Assembly (NCBI GenBank): GCA_030440445.1
Contig: CP098528.1
Span: forward strand, 806,001 to 870,000
Source: Halomonas sp. KG2
GTDB lineage: Bacteria > Pseudomonadota > Gammaproteobacteria > Pseudomonadales > Halomonadaceae
Direction: 5' to 3'
Length of the DNA: 64,000 bases
This document shows, in pieces, positions 53,224-63,253 of the stretch (the stretch's first letter is position 1; every line of letters begins with the position of its first letter). The translations under genes and the position numbers were made by a program. The notes under the pieces are model-generated. The model did no database searches and was not told where the DNA came from. It saw only the letters and a program-made list of their open reading frames with translations.

Positions 53224-54564
53224 CTACTGCTTGTAGCGCCGTTTTACTTCTACGTTTAGCCGACCTTCTCCCAGCCGTAGCGAGAGCTTCTGGCCTGGCG
53301 CGGTGTCCTCTGCCCGGCGGATAACCTGGCCTTTTTCATCCTGCGCAATGGCATAGCCACGCCCCAGCACCGCCAGTGGGCTGATGGCATTTAGTTCACG
53401 GGCGGCGCTACTCAAGCGTGCCTGACGCACTTCCAACGTCCGCTGCATAGCGCTGGCTAAACGGCGTTGCAGCTGACTAACACGCTCTTGCTCTGCGCGG
53501 TGCAGGCGCACCATGTCTTGGCTGGATAAGCGTTTGCTTAACTGGGTGACCCGCGCTTGCTGCTGATAAACGTGTTGCTGCATGGCGCGCTGCAGCCGTT
53601 GGCAAAGGGCGGTAACGTGCTGGCGTTGACGCTCAAGCTGCTCGCCTGGGTGGCGAAGGCGGGCGCGCAAGGTATCCAACCGTTGGCTATCGCGCTCTAA
53701 GCGTGCCTGCATGGCACGCTGTAAGCGGTTTTCGGCCTGGGTTAATTGTTGCTTAAGCGCATGTTGGTCAGGCACTAAACGTTCGGCCGCTGCTGACGGG
53801 GTAGGGGCGCGCATATCGGCGGCGAAATCCGCCAGGGTGACATCCACTTCGTGACCCACCGCCGACATCACTGGCAAGCGGGAGTGAAAGATCGCCCGTG
53901 CCAGATGCTCGTTATTAAACGCCCACAGGTCTTCTAAGCTACCGCCGCCGCGGGTGATCAGCACCACATCCTGGTCAGGGTCTAAGCGCGCCTGTCGGTT
54001 CAGTAACCCCAGTGCCGAAATCATCGCAGGGGCGGCCTCGTTGCCTTGTACAGGCACTGGAATCAGCGTGACATCTGCCAGTGGCCAGCGCGCCGCCAGC
54101 ACTGCCAACACATCACGAATCGCTGCGCCGCTGGCGGAACTTAATATCAAAATTTTACGCGGAGGAAAGGGCAGAGGGCGCGTATTGGCAAACACGCCTT
54201 CGCCTTCTAACTGCGCTTTGAGGCGCTCAAACGCCGCCAGCAGTTCCCCCAAGCCCGCCGCCTGTACGGCGTCAGCAATTAACTGATAATCGCCGCGCGG
54301 CTCGAATAGCGAGACCCGGCCGCGCAGCTTAACCTGATCGCCATCGCGCATAGGCGCCGATACAAAACGCGCCCGCTGGCGAAACAGCGCACAGCGAATT
54401 TGTGCACGGTCATCTTTCAAGGTGAAGTAAATATGCCCAGACGCCGGGCGGGAAACATTGGAAAGCTCGCCCTCTACCCACACTTCGCCCACATCGCGCT
54501 CAAGGGTCTGTTTGGCACGCTGATTCAACTGACTAACAGAAAGCGCTTGTGGTGTATCGGGCAT
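53224..54564 (-). CDS. xseA: Exodeoxyribonuclease VII large subunit
   Basis: Catalytic subunit of exonuclease VII, degrading single-stranded DNA in both directions. 446 residues: N-terminal OB fold (VWVEGELSNVSRPASGHIYFTLKDDRAQIRCALF), catalytic core (RGGGSLEDLWAFNNEHLARAI, SAVGHEVDVTLADFAADMRAPTPSAAAE), a long coiled coil and a C-terminal segment with LAVLGRGYAIAQ. xseB is not adjacent. It is divergent from guaB. Confidence 0.96.
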   Translation of the reverse strand: MPDTPQALSVSQLNQRAKQTLERDVGEVWVEGELSNVSRPASGHIYFTLKDDRAQIRCALFRQRARFVSAPMRDGDQVKLRGRVSLFEPRGDYQLIADAVQAAGLGELLAAFERLKAQLEGEGVFANTRPLPFPPRKILILSSASGAAIRDVLAVLAARWPLADVTLIPVPVQGNEAAPAMISALGLLNRQARLDPDQDVVLITRGGGSLEDLWAFNNEHLARAIFHSRLPVMSAVGHEVDVTLADFAADMRAPTPSAAAERLVPDQHALKQQLTQAENRLQRAMQARLERDSQRLDTLRARLRHPGEQLERQRQHVTALCQRLQRAMQQHVYQQQARVTQLSKRLSSQDMVRLHRAEQERVSQLQRRLASAMQRTLEVRQARLSSAARELNAISPLAVLGRGYAIAQDEKGQVIRRAEDTAPGQKLSLRLGEGRLNVEVKRRYKQ

Positions 54565-54657
54565 AGAGCAACCTTAAAAAGAGAGTGAGCGAGTGGGTAG
54601 TTTTCGCAAGAATCCTAGCTTATTAGCCATTGGTCTGGATTGAAAACCTTCTTCACA

Positions 54658-54687
54658 TTGCTGGAAAGGCCCTCAAAACGCTATAAT
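54658..54687 (+). promoter_or_regulatory. guaB promoter
   Basis: TTGCTG at 54658-54663 and a perfect TATAAT at 54682-54687 with an 18-bp spacer, 52 bp before the guaB start. Confidence 0.75.
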
Positions 54688-54739
54688 AGGGGATTAACTT
54701 TCCACGCCCCACTTCCTCTTCTATCAGGGTGTTGCCGCT

Positions 54740-56209
54740 ATGCTACGTATGGCCCAAGAAGCACTTACGTTCGATGACGTACTCCTCGTTCCCGGCTTCT
54801 CCGATATTCTGCCCAAGGATGTCAGCCTCAAAACCCGCCTGACCCGCAATATTTCACTCAATATCCCGCTGCTTTCCGCTGCAATGGATACCGTTACCGA
54901 AGCGCGTCTAGCAATTGCGATGGCTCAGGAAGGCGGCATCGGCATTATCCATAAGAGCATGACCATGAGTCAGCAAGCCGCTGAAGTGCGTAAGGTTAAA
55001 AAGCACGAAAGCGTGATTGTAAAAGATCCAGTCACCGTTAGCCCTAAGGCGAAGCTGGATGACCTGCTGGCGATGGCGCGTGAGAACGGGTTTTCTGGCT
55101 TCCCCGTCGTAGAAGGCGAAACCCTGGTAGGTATTGTGACCGAGCGTGATATGCGCTTCCAGCCCAACCACGGCGACAGCGTAGCGGACATCATGACCCC
55201 CCGCGAGCGGTTGGTTACCGTCAAGGAAGGCACCGACCTTGAAACCAGCAAAGCCAAAATGCGTGAACACCGCATCGAGAAAATGCTGATTGTGGATGAC
55301 GAGTTTCATCTGCGCGGTTTGGTAACTTTCCAAGATATCGAAAAAGCCCGCACTTACCCGATGGCTGCCAAAGACAGCGACGGCCGCTTGTTGGTAGGTG
55401 CAGCCGTTGGCACTGGCCCGGAAACGCCGGATCGCGTTGCTGCCCTGGCCGAAGCCGGTGTCGATGTGATCATTGTTGATACTGCCCATGGTCACTCTAA
55501 AGGTGTTATCGACCGCGTGCGCTGGATCAAAGAGAACTTCCCCAACATTCAAGTGATTGGCGGCAACATTGCCACCGGCGCTGCCGCCAAAGCGTTGGCT
55601 GAAGCGGGCGCAGACGCCGTTAAAGTAGGCATTGGCCCCGGTTCTATCTGCACCACACGTATTGTGGCAGGCGTGGGCGTTCCGCAAATCACCGCGGTGT
55701 CTAACGTGGCGGAAGCGCTGAAAGAGTTCGATATTCCGCTGATCGCCGACGGCGGCATTCGCTTCTCGGGTGACTTAGCCAAAGCCATCGCTGCTGGCGC
55801 AAGCGCCGTGATGGTCGGTGGCCTGCTGGCCGGTACCGAAGAAGCGCCGGGTGAAGTTGAGCTTTACCAAGGCCGTACCTACAAAGCCTACCGCGGTATG
55901 GGTTCAATGGGTGCCATGTCCCAGAACCAGGGCAGCGCCGACCGCTACTTCCAAGACAAGAGCGAAGGTGCCGAGAAGCTGGTGCCGGAAGGCATTGAAG
56001 GCCGCGTACCCTATAAAGGCATGATGGGCGCTATCGTTCACCAGATGATGGGTGGCCTGCGCGCCTCCATGGGTTACACCGGTTGCCGCAGTATTGAAGA
56101 AATGCGCACCAAGCCGGAATTTGTACAAATTACCAGCGCTGGCTTTAACGAATCCCACGTTCACAACGTGCAGATCACCAAAGAAGCTCCCAACTACCGG
56201 GTGAGCTAA
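54740..56209 (+). CDS. guaB: Inosine-5'-monophosphate dehydrogenase
   Basis: Oxidises IMP to XMP, the committed step of GMP synthesis. 489 residues: N-terminal barrel start [22 protein letters not shown], two CBS domains (about 95-205), the catalytic cysteine loop [18 protein letters not shown] near residue 300, and the flap region [25 protein letters not shown]. The ATG at 54740 (MLRMAQEAL) corresponds to the pseudomonad start; 54749 is an alternative. guaA follows in the same orientation. Confidence 0.97.
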   Translation: MLRMAQEALTFDDVLLVPGFSDILPKDVSLKTRLTRNISLNIPLLSAAMDTVTEARLAIAMAQEGGIGIIHKSMTMSQQAAEVRKVKKHESVIVKDPVTVSPKAKLDDLLAMARENGFSGFPVVEGETLVGIVTERDMRFQPNHGDSVADIMTPRERLVTVKEGTDLETSKAKMREHRIEKMLIVDDEFHLRGLVTFQDIEKARTYPMAAKDSDGRLLVGAAVGTGPETPDRVAALAEAGVDVIIVDTAHGHSKGVIDRVRWIKENFPNIQVIGGNIATGAAAKALAEAGADAVKVGIGPGSICTTRIVAGVGVPQITAVSNVAEALKEFDIPLIADGGIRFSGDLAKAIAAGASAVMVGGLLAGTEEAPGEVELYQGRTYKAYRGMGSMGAMSQNQGSADRYFQDKSEGAEKLVPEGIEGRVPYKGMMGAIVHQMMGGLRASMGYTGCRSIEEMRTKPEFVQITSAGFNESHVHNVQITKEAPNYRVS

Positions 56210-56231
56210 CCAGCACGTTTAGTTAAATGGC

Positions 56232-56264
56232 GCGGCGGGCATTGCCCCGCCGCTTGCTTTTTGG
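56232..56264 (+). terminator. Hairpin between guaB and guaA
   Basis: GCGGCGGG and CCCGCCGC form a GC-rich stem followed by TTGCTTTTTGG. It may terminate part of the guaB transcript or attenuate guaA; the two genes are otherwise a normal operon. Confidence 0.6.
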
Positions 56265-56305
56265 CCTTAACAGCGGCACCCACACCGCTTAACCGAGACC
56301 CCGCC

Positions 56306-57883
56306 ATGAGTGACATTCACGCCCATAAGATCCTGATTCTCGACTTCGGCTCCCAGTACACCCAACTGATCGCCCGCCGTGTGCGTGAGATCGGTGTGTT
56401 CTCCGAAATCCGCGCCTTCGACATCACCGAAGAAGAAATTCGCGAATACAACCCGAACGGCATCATCCTGGCTGGTGGCCCGGAATCCGTCACCGAGTTG
56501 GATTCCCCGCGAGCACCGGCGTGCGTGTTCGAAATGGGCCTGCCGGTGTTTGGTATCTGCTACGGCATGCAGGCCATGGCCGAGCAGCTTGGCGGCAAAG
56601 TGGAAGGCTCTAACCAGCGCGAGTTTGGCTACGCCCAGATTCAAATCGACGGCGACACCCCGCTGTTCAAAGACATCAAAGACCACATCGATACCGACAG
56701 CGGCAAAGGCCTGCTAGACGTATGGATGAGCCACGGCGACAAGGTCTCCCAGGTACCTGACACCTTCACCGTGACCGCTTCCACGCCGAGCTGCCCGATT
56801 GCCGCTATGGCCTGGGAAGAGAAGCAGTTCTACGGCGTACAGTTCCACCCGGAAGTGACCCACACCCTGCAAGGCCAGCGCATTCTTGAGCACTTCGTGC
56901 TGGATATTTGCGGCGCTGAAAAACTCTGGACGCCTGCGCAAATCATCGAAGATCAAGTACAGCGCGTACGCGAGCAAGTGGGCGACCGCCATGTACTGCT
57001 TGGCCTTTCCGGTGGTGTCGACTCCTCGGTTGTGGCGGCGCTGCTGCACAAAGCCATTGGCGACCAGCTGACCTGCGTATTCGTCGATAACGGCCTGCTG
57101 CGCAAAAACGAAGGCGACCAAGTCATGGAAACCTTCGCCAAGCACATGGGCGTGAAAGTGATCCGTGTCGACGCCGAAGAGCTGTTCCTGGGCAAGCTGA
57201 AGGGCGAAAACGACCCGGAAGCCAAGCGCAAGATTATTGGCAACACCTTTATCGACGTGTTCGATGAAGAAGCCAGCAAAATCGACGGCGTCGACTTCCT
57301 GGCCCAGGGCACCATCTACCCGGACGTGATCGAATCCGCCGCCTCTAAAACCGGCAAAGCGCACGTGATCAAATCCCACCACAACGTCGGTGGCTTGCCG
57401 GAAACCATGAAGCTCAAGCTGGTGGAACCGCTGCGCGAACTGTTTAAAGACGAAGTGCGCAAACTCGGCCTCGAACTCGGCCTGCCTTACGATATGGTCT
57501 ACCGCCACCCGTTCCCTGGCCCCGGCCTGGGCGTGCGCATCCTCGGTGAAGTAAAGAAAGAGTACGCCGACATCCTGCGCGATGCCGACGCTATCTACAT
57601 CGAAGAACTGCGCGCCGCCGGTTGGTACGAAAAGACCAGCCAAGCCTTCGCCGTGTTCCTGCCGGTGAAATCGGTAGGTGTCGTCGGCGACGGCCGCCGC
57701 TACGAATGGGTCATCGCGCTACGCGCGGTCGAAACCATCGACTTCATGACCGCCCGCTGGGCGCACCTGCCCTACGAGCTGCTGGAGAAAGTTTCCAACC
57801 GGATTATCAATGAATTGGAAGGCGTTTCGCGGGTGACTTATGATGTTAGCAGTAAGCCGCCTGCTACTATTGAGTGGGAGTAG
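56306..57883 (+). CDS. guaA: GMP synthase (glutamine-hydrolysing)
   Basis: Converts XMP to GMP. The ATG at 56306 gives 525 residues, the E. coli length, opening [20 protein letters not shown]; the upstream in-frame start at 56261 adds residues without family similarity. N-terminal glutaminase: GGPESV, nucleophile in GICYGMQ near residue 85, and QFHPEVTHT. Then the ATP pyrophosphatase [17 protein letters not shown] near 235 and the C-terminal dimerisation domain ([15 protein letters not shown] to [10 protein letters not shown]). Confidence 0.97.
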   Translation: MSDIHAHKILILDFGSQYTQLIARRVREIGVFSEIRAFDITEEEIREYNPNGIILAGGPESVTELDSPRAPACVFEMGLPVFGICYGMQAMAEQLGGKVEGSNQREFGYAQIQIDGDTPLFKDIKDHIDTDSGKGLLDVWMSHGDKVSQVPDTFTVTASTPSCPIAAMAWEEKQFYGVQFHPEVTHTLQGQRILEHFVLDICGAEKLWTPAQIIEDQVQRVREQVGDRHVLLGLSGGVDSSVVAALLHKAIGDQLTCVFVDNGLLRKNEGDQVMETFAKHMGVKVIRVDAEELFLGKLKGENDPEAKRKIIGNTFIDVFDEEASKIDGVDFLAQGTIYPDVIESAASKTGKAHVIKSHHNVGGLPETMKLKLVEPLRELFKDEVRKLGLELGLPYDMVYRHPFPGPGLGVRILGEVKKEYADILRDADAIYIEELRAAGWYEKTSQAFAVFLPVKSVGVVGDGRRYEWVIALRAVETIDFMTARWAHLPYELLEKVSNRIINELEGVSRVTYDVSSKPPATIEWE

Positions 57884-57902
57884 GGGCTGATTTAAATTAG
57901 TG

Positions 57903-57930
57903 AAAGAGCGATCATGGATCGCTCTTTTTA
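57903..57930. terminator. Intrinsic terminator of guaBA, probably bidirectional
   Basis: AAAGAGCGATC pairs with GATCGCTCTTT around ATG, followed by TTA on the plus strand. It lies between guaA and the convergent DUF4238 gene. Confidence 0.88.
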
Positions 57931-57954
57931 TTTGAATTTAAGTAATTACGTAGA

Positions 57955-59689
57955 TTAATTGTAATTAGATACGAAAATCATTGTGCCTCCTTTGTCACCC
58001 GCCTCATAAATAAAAATTCCTTTAGGATACAAAAGTCTTTCAAAGTGAATGTTGAACGCATAAAAGTCTTCGCGCTGCCACTCTTCTTTTTGCCAAAAAT
58101 TATGAAGATCATAGGCAAAAATATCGAACCATCCTGTCAGTTTTAAAGTATTTAACTTGGCCATTATTTCAGTGTTGGTTTTAACAGGGTCTTTTCCTAT
58201 GCCTTTCATATAACCAATAAACCTAGCTGAGTCGATTAGCATGCCAGTTGTGGCATTATGTATGGCGATAAATAGCTTCTGGAAGTCTTGATCGATGGCA
58301 TGTGTTTTTTTAGCATTATCAATCAGAGAATAATATAATTCTAACGATTTTTTTATGTAGCTTGAAAATTCTATTTCAAAAATCAGTCTTGATCCAAATT
58401 CTGCGCTATCATATGCATACTTATAAGCGCGTAGAGCTTTTCGAATAGCAGCATGTAATGTTGAATCATGATTTTCAATTGGCGATGGCTCCAATAAAAA
58501 GCCAGGTAATATTCTCTCGAATTTATCCACTATGTTAGAGAAAGAAAAACTAGCCGCAAGTATGTGTGATGTAATGCAGGTGCTAGATTTAGGTTTTTGA
58601 AGAATGGCTAAAGCATAATTGTTGTCAAGGATGAGATGGACTTTTAGCTTATTTTTTCGATGCACTAGAACAAGAGCTGCTCCTTGAGCTATAAAATCGG
58701 GTGCTCCTTCTGGAATCAATTTGGTATCAAAGCCATGTTTAGTGTCGGAAATTGTTTTTTGAAAGTTAGATGTAAATATTATTTTCTCTAAGCGATTTGA
58801 ATCAAGGTGGCTTGTTTTTCTTATTATATCGTTTATTTTTTTATTGATTATAAATTTGTTTGATTTAGATATTTTGTCAGTAAAAACAAGCTTATATCTT
58901 GAGGGTTTTGGTAAGTGAGAGTCTCTTTTGGGGTAGGGCTTTGGCGCTTTCATTTCATCAATAGTGTTGCTGGCTGTAGACTTTATTTTTTTGCGCCAGC
59001 GATTACCAATATGTTCTTGCAGGTTGTTATGGTTAGGGAGTGCTGAAATAAAAAGTTCATCGCTACATTCTGATGCTTCTTTGTTGAAATCTGATAAATC
59101 AGAAAGTATACAGTCTTTATTAACACCTATAAGAATTTTATGAGATGTTAAAGGCATAGCAACTATAGAGGCCTTGGATGTCATTATGTATGGATAAAAT
59201 ATATTGTCGGTTTCATCAAGCCCAATAGCTATGCAGTCTGGCATAATTGCACCTTCCTTTGGTGCAGCATTAATAAACCATTTGTATTTTTCTAAAATTT
59301 CCTTTCTCGATTTGATTGTTAAATCTTCTTGAAGAATTTTTTTTTGGCCATTGGTTACCATTTCGTCGACTTGAGTGGCTAGTTTTTCAAATAATAGTGT
59401 AACTAAGTTTGGTAGAGAATTGTTTTCAGATAAAACACTTTCCTTTGATAGTATAAATATCATTCTATAGAAAACTTCTTTTGGAATTTTTTTCTGCGTA
59501 CTGGCTTCTATTAGAAGGTCAGTAAACGCTTCCTCTTTTTCTATAAGTGCTTCAAAATTATTTCTCCAAACTGGGTTTATGGAAGTCCTGTCCCAGCCAA
59601 GAATAAATAATAGTTCATTTTTATCGACGAATGTTTCGGAGGCTCCAGTTATAAAAAGTTCGGCAATGTTCTTGATAATGTTTCTTGTA
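57955..59689 (-). pseudogene. 3' part of an IS-interrupted DUF4238 family gene
   Basis: The open frame runs from the IS boundary at 59689 to the stop at 57955 (about 578 residues), with an internal ATG at 59463 that could give a 502-residue remnant. Read across the insertion, it continues the N-terminal fragment at 60771-61084 in frame. No catalytic motif is recognised in this half; it is rich in Lys, Ile and Asn and clearly AT-rich compared with guaA, which points to recent acquisition. The full protein would be 682 residues, longer than the core DUF4238 domain. Whether the remnant is expressed is unknown. Confidence 0.82.
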
Positions 59690-59747
59690 AGTGAATCCGC
59701 ATAAGTTATGGTGTATAAAGCGAGGCTTATAACAAGGGAGATGCACC

Positions 59748-60179
59748 ATGTCTCGTCGCTTGCGCTTCATTTCTTTGACGCCCGACCAGCAACCTATCGT
59801 TAATGACGCCTACCAGCATGGTGAAAAGAGAGCACTACGCCGCAGAGCCCACGCCATCTTGCTCAGCCACAAAGGCCATACGATTAACCAGATTCGCGAC
59901 ATCCTCGGGGTTAAACGCGATACGGTGTCTACTTGGTTATCCCAATGGGAAAAAGACGGTATTGAAGGCCTTCAAGATAAACCTCGTGAAGGACGACCTA
60001 GCCTTCTCAACGAAAGCGAGCTTGCTGTGTTACAGCAACTTGTTGAAGAGCACCCGCATCAATTACCTGTCCTCCATGCTAAGTTTCAGGATAAGACAGG
60101 TAAAGTCGTCAGCCAGGACACGTTACGTCGTGCATTAAAAAAAACGGCAACAGTTGTAAGCGGGTACGCCGCTCATTGA
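59748..60179 (+). CDS. IS630-family transposase, N-terminal part (orfA)
   Basis: The DNA-binding half of the transposase, 143 residues: helix-turn-helix segments RRRAHAILLSHKGHTINQIRDILGVKRDTVSTWLSQWEKDG and the following winged region. After residue 130 the frame runs into a short unrelated tail. A run of eight A residues at 60137-60144 offers the slippery A_AAA_AAA; a -1 shift there continues as KKNGNSCKRVRRSLTALRDE into orfB, the expected intact protein. GGGAGA lies before the ATG at 59748. Confidence 0.9.
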   Translation: MSRRLRFISLTPDQQPIVNDAYQHGEKRALRRRAHAILLSHKGHTINQIRDILGVKRDTVSTWLSQWEKDGIEGLQDKPREGRPSLLNESELAVLQQLVEEHPHQLPVLHAKFQDKTGKVVSQDTLRRALKKTATVVSGYAAH

Positions 60180-60763
60180 CTGCGCTGCGTGACGAAACGG
60201 ATTTTCGTCGTACACAAGGTTTGATCAATGCTTTGAAGGAATGGGAAGACAATGGCGAGTGTGATCTTTACTTCTTTGATGAAGCTGGCTTCTCTCAATC
60301 ATCATCACTTCCCTATGCATGGAGCCCGGTAGGTAAGCCTTGGGAAGTGACCGCCTATTCACGTAGCAAGCGGCTCAATGTGCTGGGCTTTCTCACCAGG
60401 AAAGGTAGCTTTTTCCATCGTATGACAACCGAGTCAGTGAAGACAGAGACCGTTATAGAAGCGTTCGATCAGTTCGCGGCACAGAAAAGTCCTGACGCCT
60501 TCGCCGTCGTTGTACTGGACAATGCCAAAATGCACCGTTCCAAAGCTTTCCAGCGCAAAATCATCGATTGGATGGCACACCGCATTCATCTGGTATATCT
60601 GTCGCCTTATTCGCCGGAGCTGAACCTGATCGAAATTCTTTGGCGTGAAATCAAATACAAGTGGTTACCGCTGACAGCCTACAGTTCGTTCGACAAGCTC
60701 TGTGAAGCGGTCAAAAACGTATGTGATAATTACGGAAAAAGTAACTCGATAACTTTTGCATAA
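60176..60763 (+). CDS. IS630-family transposase, DDE catalytic part (orfB)
   Basis: The catalytic half, 195 residues if started at TTG 60176, which overlaps the orfA stop. The DDE triad is visible: first Asp in LYFFDEAGFSQ, second in VVVLDNAKMHRS, and the Glu in LSPYSPELNLIEILWREIKY. It is more likely made as a fusion with orfA by -1 frameshifting or transcriptional slippage at the A8 run, giving about 338 residues, a normal size for the family. Confidence 0.9.
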   Translation: MTALRDETDFRRTQGLINALKEWEDNGECDLYFFDEAGFSQSSSLPYAWSPVGKPWEVTAYSRSKRLNVLGFLTRKGSFFHRMTTESVKTETVIEAFDQFAAQKSPDAFAVVVLDNAKMHRSKAFQRKIIDWMAHRIHLVYLSPYSPELNLIEILWREIKYKWLPLTAYSSFDKLCEAVKNVCDNYGKSNSITFA

Positions 60764-60770
60764 CCACTTA

Positions 60771-61084
60771 CTATTTGTTCTTGGTGCTAAGTGGGCTATT
60801 ATTTCAGCGGATACTTGTGGGTTTGCAGTATCACCTATCTCCAGTGAGCGAAGAGAGTGTAGTAAGTTTCCTAATTTATTTTCATAAAAAGTGATCGAGT
60901 CATCTAATGTTTTCTCACCTGAAGGAGATGGTGCGGAGTAAAAGTCTCTCTGTGCAGCAATATTGTTAATATTTGAAATATAGTGCTTAGTGCGGCTATA
61001 GACATTTGTCTGATTTTTCTTGCCAGGTATGCAAAAACCGCGTTGAAATGATTGAGGTATGTAATGTTGTTTTCTTCCTGACAT
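60771..61084 (-). pseudogene. 5' part of the IS-interrupted DUF4238 family gene
   Basis: MSGRKQHYIPQSFQRGFCIPG, NVYSRTKHYISNINNIAAQRDFYS and AEIIAHLAPRTN are the recognisable N-terminal landmarks of DUF4238, a family of unknown biochemical function often found in variable islands. The ATG at 61084 is the natural start; the ribosome site is weak. The IS enters after codon 105, and the frame then reads into IS sequence. Joined to 59689-57955 across one TA, the sequence reads APRTNSTRNIIKNIAELF without a break (2049 bases, 683 codons). Confidence 0.85.
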
Positions 61085-61397
61085 GTTTTCACTTTTTAAA
61101 TTTTGTTGATGCTATGTTTTACAGTTAATTATTAAATTAATAGTTAAGTTAAGCCTTTGTTTCTAGTGTAGTACCACTCTCTCAGTGAGGTCCACCACCT
61201 TCTGACGCTCTTTTGAGCATACCCAACGTCTGGCCTATAGGGCGAATGTGATTGTAATATACTCACTACGATTGATAGAGAAACTGCAGCAACATTACCC
61301 TTGGTGCAAAAGAGTCCATCCGCCTTACGCACGCTCTGCTTTACTATCAGCAACGCTTATTCACGGAGGAAGCATCCATGGCCATAGGCGGCTTGAT
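61085..61397. other. Non-coding AT-rich stretch
   Basis: Upstream region of the DUF4238 gene. No gene supported. A minus-strand frame ending at 61163 (KERQKVVDLTERVVLH, then stop) might be the tail of an old coding sequence, but nothing upstream supports it. Confidence 0.4.
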
Positions 61398-61499
61398 AGG
61401 CTCTTGCCGATCATCCTGATGATTGGCGGCACTTACCTGGCCTTTGAAGGCGCGGATAAGGTCTGGCATAAGCTATCCGGTCAGCATGACGACGAGTAA
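61398..61499 (+). pseudogene. Fragment of a DUF808-like membrane protein
   Basis: RLLPIILMIGGTYLAFEGADKVWHKL resembles the internal LLMIGGxYLxFEGxEK segment of DUF808 (YedI-type) membrane proteins, then runs to a stop. The N-terminal part and the rest of the protein are missing, so this is a remnant. The ATG at 61378, although well placed after GGAGG, is in another frame and stops after 13 codons. Confidence 0.5.
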
Positions 61500-61745
61500 C
61501 CAGCGGTAGAGAAGGGACCGGAAGCCGATAAAAGGTTGTGAGTGGTGCCTTCCAAAAATCGACTTCAGCATCGATCTTCCCAGCCTACCACCGCCAGACA
61601 TTTAAGAGTGGGACATATGATCCAGCGCCGATTAGGCTAAAACTGTGATAGTCACTCAGCAATATCGACGACATATGTTTAGGTTAGTTTTGAAAGGTAG
61701 CCTATCATCTCGAAATGCGGTGAATAGGTGAAAAGGTTTACGCCC

Positions 61746-62510
61746 ATGAGTGTGAACGATCTTGCGGCCAACACTATGTTGTTCTTCGAGAGGCAAGACT
61801 TGGATCTGCCTTACTATCGGAGGTTTCCCAACGGCTTCAGCCTGACAGGCTGGGGTATCGTACTTGCAGCCGTCGCGGTCTCTTTCGTCGTGCTCATTGT
61901 CGCCCAGCAATTGTTCCACAGCGGCTTCGGCGGTTTCATCCCTCCGCTGTTGTTCGTCCTCATTCCTTTGGCTGCGGTCGCCGCAGTCGGCGGCTCCAAG
62001 GCGCCGTTCGCCTTGTTCCGGCCGCTTGGTCTTAGAGATATCGGACTCATCGTACTGTTCTTCTTGCTGAACGTAATCGTGACGATCGTCGTCGGCACCC
62101 TGATCAACAACGTGTTCCACACCGCGGCGAATCCGGCGGGGGACATGTTGACGACGGCATCTGGGCTAGACAAGGTCCTGTTCTTTGGCTGGAGTGCTGT
62201 TCAACTGTTGGGCGAAGAAATCTTTACCGTCCTGATTTTTCTCGGTAGCCTCGCGCTGCTGCACCGAGCCATGCCGCGTAAATCCGCTCTATGTCTCGCT
62301 GTGCTGGTTGCGTCGATCATCTTCGGGCTGGTTCACTTGCCGACGTATCAGGGGAACATGGCGCAGGCCGTTGCGCTCATTCCGATCCGAATCGTCCTGC
62401 TTTTGCCTTACCTTATCACCCGTAATATCTGGGCCTCGACCGGCACCCATATTCTGAACGACTGGACGACGTTCGGTATGGTTGTCTATGCCGGGATGCA
62501 GGCGGACTGA
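61746..62510 (+). CDS. CPBP family intramembrane glutamic endopeptidase
   Basis: A membrane protease of the CAAX/CPBP (ABI) family, about 254 residues with seven or eight membrane segments. The catalytic motifs are LLGEEIFTVLIFLG (the EE pair), FGLVHLPTYQGN and GTHILNDW, the usual order of the two Glu and two His. Bacterial members act in bacteriocin immunity or protein processing; its substrate is unknown. ATG at 61746 is chosen; GTG 61728 is an in-frame alternative. GC-rich relative to the DUF4238 region. Confidence 0.85.
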   Translation: MSVNDLAANTMLFFERQDLDLPYYRRFPNGFSLTGWGIVLAAVAVSFVVLIVAQQLFHSGFGGFIPPLLFVLIPLAAVAAVGGSKAPFALFRPLGLRDIGLIVLFFLLNVIVTIVVGTLINNVFHTAANPAGDMLTTASGLDKVLFFGWSAVQLLGEEIFTVLIFLGSLALLHRAMPRKSALCLAVLVASIIFGLVHLPTYQGNMAQAVALIPIRIVLLLPYLITRNIWASTGTHILNDWTTFGMVVYAGMQAD

Positions 62511-62534
62511 ACCCCATCAAGAAAAGGAAAACCG

Positions 62535-63134
62535 ATGAACATGCGATCCCTCTCGACCCTCACCTGCCTGGCGCTGGTGCCCGCTGTAGGACTGGCGCAA
62601 GAGGGGCCCTCCTTCGATTGCGCGCAGGCCGAAAGTTCTGCGGAAAAACTGATCTGTGAAGACACCGAGCTGGCCGCGCTGGATCGTCGTCTGGCCGACC
62701 GGTTCGCCGCCGCTGTCACTGCGGCGCAGGGTCTGGACGTGGGAGCCGATGAAACGACTGATACCCTGCGCGCCATGCAGCGCGGTTGGATCTCGGGCCG
62801 GGACGAGTGCTGGAAGGAGCCCGACCTCAGGGCTTGCGTCAAGACCGAGTATTTACAACGCGAGGCCGAGCTGGTGGCTGAACTGATGCTCGAGCCGCCG
62901 TCACAAACTCTCGAACTGGTCTGCGGTCAGCGGGCCCTAACTGTGGATACCTTCGCAACCGAGTTTTCCGGTATCCGAGTCGAAGAAGGCGACAGCGTTT
63001 ACATCGGGGCGCAATTCGCTGCTGATACCCCCGGTACTTACTACCTGCGTAGCGCCGGAGGGCTGGTAATGGGCGACGGGGCACCGCGTGTCAGCGATGT
63101 CTATGGCAAGGAAACGACCTGCGAGATTCGCTGA
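62535..63134 (+). CDS. Secreted LprI/MliC-like lysozyme-inhibitor family protein
   Basis: A 199-residue exported protein with a signal peptide (LSTLTCLALVPAVGLAQ). The N-terminal domain FDCAQAESSAEKLICEDTELAALDRRLADRF is the LprI/DUF1311 motif with paired cysteines; the second domain (LELVCGQRALTVDTFATEF to TTCEIR) resembles MliC, a lysozyme inhibitor. AAAGGAAA precedes the ATG. It follows the CPBP gene by 24 bp, so the two are probably one unit; their high GC and codon use differ from the region to the left. Confidence 0.8.
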   Translation: MNMRSLSTLTCLALVPAVGLAQEGPSFDCAQAESSAEKLICEDTELAALDRRLADRFAAAVTAAQGLDVGADETTDTLRAMQRGWISGRDECWKEPDLRACVKTEYLQREAELVAELMLEPPSQTLELVCGQRALTVDTFATEFSGIRVEEGDSVYIGAQFAADTPGTYYLRSAGGLVMGDGAPRVSDVYGKETTCEIR

Positions 63135-63253
63135 TCGGCCTCGCGTCAAACACTTGAGGGTTTCAAGAGGCCGTCTGATGACGGCCGGTACGGTTTAGTC
63201 TAAGGAGAAAGCTCAGTTCATGCCTTAGAACACAGCAGATTGGAACATTGATA

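Larger units (their letters stand above)
59690..60768 (+). mobile_element. IS630-family insertion sequence
   Basis: A 1079-bp element flanked by the TA dinucleotide at 59688-59689 and 60769-60770, the target duplication typical of IS630/Tc1-mariner elements. The termini are imperfect inverted repeats: the left end begins AGTGAATCCGCATAAGTTAT and the complement of the right end begins AGTGGTTATGCAAAAGTTAT, 15 of 20 positions equal. It carries one transposase split over two frames. Excising it with one TA restores the reading frame of the interrupted DUF4238 gene exactly, which fixes its borders. Confidence 0.93.

Noticed and set aside
56714..57643. 309-residue open frame antisense to guaA
   Set aside because: It mirrors the strong codon bias of guaA (third-position C) and shows only low-complexity His/Val/Phe-rich sequence; a shadow.
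61144..61353. 69-residue minus-strand frame
   Set aside because: No start signal, no family resemblance and atypical composition; another frame of the same stretch ends in a plausible protein tail but has nothing upstream.
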